Shown here one piece after another: positions 42,310 through 44,499 of a DNA stretch of 44,499 bases. The DNA comes from Cyclobacteriaceae bacterium (GTDB taxonomy: Bacteria > Bacteroidota > Bacteroidia > Cytophagales > Cyclobacteriaceae). The position numbers were made by a program, and so were the translations under genes. Location: the NCBI GenBank assembly GCA_947458475.1, contig CANGZP010000013.1, forward strand, positions 1-44,499, in the 5' to 3' direction. Position 1 is the first letter of the stretch; each line of letters begins with the position of its first letter. A model generated the notes under the pieces. That model did no database searches. It worked only from the letters and a program-made list of their open reading frames with translations, and was not told the origin of the DNA.

Positions 42310-43401
42310 ATGAAAGCAATTTACTTGAGCCTCCTTTCCTTATGTTGCCTCTTTTTATTCTCCTGCGAAGAAAATGGGGAATCCAATAGTGCCAAACCCA
42401 AGGCAAGAGGTTCAATAGGTGAAATAATCCTCGCCATCGATTCTACCAAATGGGCAGGGCCTGTTGGTGATGAGCTACGCGCAATTTTTGAAGCAGACTT
42501 ACCGGGAATGATCCGCTCTGAATCCCTATTCAAGGTTCGTCGCGTGGATCCACGTGCCATGACACGGATGTTGAAAATGTACACCAACATTGTGTATGTC
42601 ACCACATTCGACGATAAAAAAGGAGGAAGCCAAGTCATCAATGGGCAATTTACCCCCGAATCCAAAGCCAAAGCCGCTGCCGATCCCAGTATCTATTCCC
42701 TACGGATGGAAGACGAGTTCGCAATAGGCCAAGAAGTACTTTATTTGTTTGGAAACACAGAAAAGGAGCTCATCAGCAACCTGCGGAAGCATAAAGACCA
42801 GCTTCAAAATCTCTTCGAAATTCGAGAAAGAGACCGATTAGCCAAAGCCCTATTGGCTCGTAAAAACGCAGCTGCACAAAGTGACGGACGCAAAAACCTA
42901 GGGATTGAAATTATGCCTCCGGTATCCTACCAGATTGCCAAATCTGTCCCTGGATTCCTTTGGTTGAGACAACCTACCCCCACCCAAGACCGACCAGATA
43001 TCAGCGTGTTTTTTCATGTGGAAGATTACAAAAACGAAGAACAAACTTTTCCTGAAAACATCCTTCAACTGCGGGATTCAATCGCAAAGAGCCACATTTT
43101 TGGAGATCCAGAGAACCCCAATTCTTTCATGACAAGTGAAAAACAAATCCCACCAGCTTTCCGAAACCTAGTGATTAATGATAATTTTACGGTTGAAATT
43201 CGGGGCACTTGGAAAACCAACGACCTGAGCATGGGTGGTACTTACCTAGGCTATTTGATGATTGACGAGAAAAAAGGAAAATTATACTACATGGAAGGTT
43301 TTGTGTACTTCCCGAATGAACTCCATGCAGATGCATTGCGAGAGATACAGACCGTGCTTCTCAAAACCAACGTGAGTTGGTCTGAGAAAACAGGATTATA
43401 A
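42310..43401 (+). CDS. DUF4837 family lipoprotein
   Basis: A 363-residue protein with a lipoprotein signal ending at Cys19 (LFSCEENG) fits DUF4837, a family largely restricted to Bacteroidota, with no known function. Recognisable pieces are [11 protein letters not shown] near the N-terminus, [11 protein letters not shown], and [28 protein letters not shown] toward the centre; the C-terminal part includes [20 protein letters not shown]. It lies 89 bases after the transglycosylase and 22 bases before the malic enzyme gene. Confidence 0.88.
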   Translation: MKAIYLSLLSLCCLFLFSCEENGESNSAKPKARGSIGEIILAIDSTKWAGPVGDELRAIFEADLPGMIRSESLFKVRRVDPRAMTRMLKMYTNIVYVTTFDDKKGGSQVINGQFTPESKAKAAADPSIYSLRMEDEFAIGQEVLYLFGNTEKELISNLRKHKDQLQNLFEIRERDRLAKALLARKNAAAQSDGRKNLGIEIMPPVSYQIAKSVPGFLWLRQPTPTQDRPDISVFFHVEDYKNEEQTFPENILQLRDSIAKSHIFGDPENPNSFMTSEKQIPPAFRNLVINDNFTVEIRGTWKTNDLSMGGTYLGYLMIDEKKGKLYYMEGFVYFPNELHADALREIQTVLLKTNVSWSEKTGL

Positions 43402-43423
43402 ACCCAGCTTATACCCTCCATTT

Positions 43424-44499
43424 ATGGCGATTAAAATCAGAAAAGAAGACGCATTAAACTACCATAGTCAAGGCTCACCCGGGAAAATCCAGGTGATTCC
43501 TTCCAAGCCTGTTTCCAGCCAATTGGATCTTGCCTTAGCCTACTCCCCTGGCGTAGCAGAACCTTGCAAGGAAATTGCTACCGATGTAGAAAACGTGTAC
43601 AAATACACCGCCAAAGGCAATTTGGTGGCAGTCATTTCCAACGGTACTGCAGTACTTGGATTGGGAGATATTGGTCCAGAAGCGTCCAAACCAGTAATGG
43701 AAGGAAAAGGTGTCCTTTTCAAAAAATTTGCGGGTATTGATGTCTTTGATTTGGAGATCGATGAGAAAGACCCAAAAAAGTTAATTCAAATCATAAAGTC
43801 GCTTGAGCCTACTTTTGGTGGCATCAACCTGGAGGACATCAAAGCTCCCGAATGCTTTGAGATTGAGCAAACCCTCAAAAGAGAGATGAAAATCCCGGTC
43901 ATGCATGATGACCAACATGGGACTGCCATCATCACTGGAGCCGCCTTACTCAATGCCCTTGAGCTGGTTGAAAAAAAGATAGAAGACATCCGCATGGTCG
44001 TGAGTGGGGCTGGTGCAGCTGCCATATCCTGCCTTCGTTTTTATTTGAGTTTAGGTGTCAAAAAAGATCACATCGTAGTATGCGACAAAGACGGAGTGAT
44101 CCGTACGGATCGACCCGGGTTGACGGGTGAACATATCGAATTTGCCACCTCGCAAAATTTCCATACCATCGCTGAGGCGATGCCAGGTGCAGATGTATTT
44201 CTTGGGCTTTCCGCAGGCAATATCATCTCTCCAGACCTCATCCAATCCATGGCAGCAAATCCAATTGTATTTGCCTTGGCCAACCCAGATCCTGAGATTG
44301 CCTACGAAACGGCCCTTGCTGCACGTGAAGATGTACTCATGGCTACCGGTAGATCGGATCATCCCAACCAAGTAAATAATGTATTGGGATTTCCGTATAT
44401 ATTTAGAGGTGCGCTAGACGTACGGGCCACTGCAATCAACGAAGAAATGAAGCTTGCAGCAGCAAAAGCGATTGCAAAGCTTGCCAAAGAACCTGTTCC
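43424..44499 (+). CDS. maeB: NADP-dependent malic enzyme (MaeB-type), N-terminal part
   Basis: The frame is open from the ATG at 43424 to the window edge (358 codons, no stop). The N-terminal malic domain has [53 protein letters not shown] and HDDQHGTA. The NAD(P)-binding domain has [12 protein letters not shown] and ALANPDPEI. It converts malate to pyruvate, CO2 and NADPH. MaeB usually continues into a phosphotransacetylase-like domain (about 750 residues total); that part lies outside the window. Confidence 0.95.
   Translation, partial: MAIKIRKEDALNYHSQGSPGKIQVIPSKPVSSQLDLALAYSPGVAEPCKEIATDVENVYKYTAKGNLVAVISNGTAVLGLGDIGPEASKPVMEGKGVLFKKFAGIDVFDLEIDEKDPKKLIQIIKSLEPTFGGINLEDIKAPECFEIEQTLKREMKIPVMHDDQHGTAIITGAALLNALELVEKKIEDIRMVVSGAGAAAISCLRFYLSLGVKKDHIVVCDKDGVIRTDRPGLTGEHIEFATSQNFHTIAEAMPGADVFLGLSAGNIISPDLIQSMAANPIVFALANPDPEIAYETALAAREDVLMATGRSDHPNQVNNVLGFPYIFRGALDVRATAINEEMKLAAAKAIAKLAKEPV

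Overview
The window is a chromosomal segment of a Bacteroidota bacterium, most probably order Cytophagales, family Cyclobacteriaceae, resembling Algoriphagus and its relatives. This is inferred from the protein families (DUF4837, DUF4292, EnvC-like M23, the long-form isocitrate dehydrogenase, VIT1, DUF4407), from the general lack of Shine-Dalgarno sequences, and from promoters of the Bacteroidota type TTG-N18/19-TAnnTTTG (seen at trpL, enoyl-CoA hydratase and tatA). Nothing in it looks like a plasmid or an intact prophage. No tRNA, rRNA or CRISPR array was seen.

Layout. 1-7.7 kb: the end of a 1-Cys peroxiredoxin, a VIT1/CCC1 transporter, a DUF4407 membrane protein, a secreted SGNH hydrolase, typA, a small Dabb protein and an S41 lipoprotein protease. 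7.8-18.7 kb (all minus strand): a complete trpEGDCFBA operon preceded by a trpL leader peptide and attenuator, then phenylalanine hydroxylase and hisH-hisA-hisF-hisIE. 18.7-23.1 kb: a small unknown protein, a short non-replicative-type DnaE polymerase behind two similar dyads, and a convergent dinD gene. 23.7-29.6 kb: a secreted nucleotide pyrophosphatase/phosphodiesterase divergent from a GH144/glucoamylase-like lipoprotein, then a minus-strand group of DUF819 transporter, bile-acid-symporter-family transporter, a secreted thioredoxin-like protein broken by an in-frame TAG, and a GNAT acetyltransferase. 29.9-32.8 kb: a glycosyltransferase and isocitrate dehydrogenase. 33-44.5 kb (all plus strand): enoyl-CoA hydratase, a flippase, a TPR protein, a DUF4292 lipoprotein, an EnvC-like protein, tatA, gatA, a MltD-like lytic transglycosylase, a DUF4837 lipoprotein and the first half of malic enzyme.

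How the genes work together. The minus-strand block makes tryptophan from chorismate and carries out the later steps of histidine synthesis; phenylalanine hydroxylase adds a Phe-to-Tyr step. Transcription of trp appears to be controlled by classical ribosome-mediated attenuation, with three consecutive Trp codons in an almost leaderless leader peptide. The plus-strand block at the right is an envelope and wall cluster with short gaps or overlaps between genes.

The observations most worth a second look are the trpL attenuator; the paired TGTTWA-N5-TWAACA dyads in front of the accessory dnaE next to dinD; a dispersed intergenic repeat built from 11-bp GAAATA units with hairpin inserts (8.4-8.66 kb and 29.68-29.79 kb), which at the second site is bracketed by 7-bp GTAC-type repeats; and the in-frame TAG that splits a secreted protein gene at 27.36 kb.
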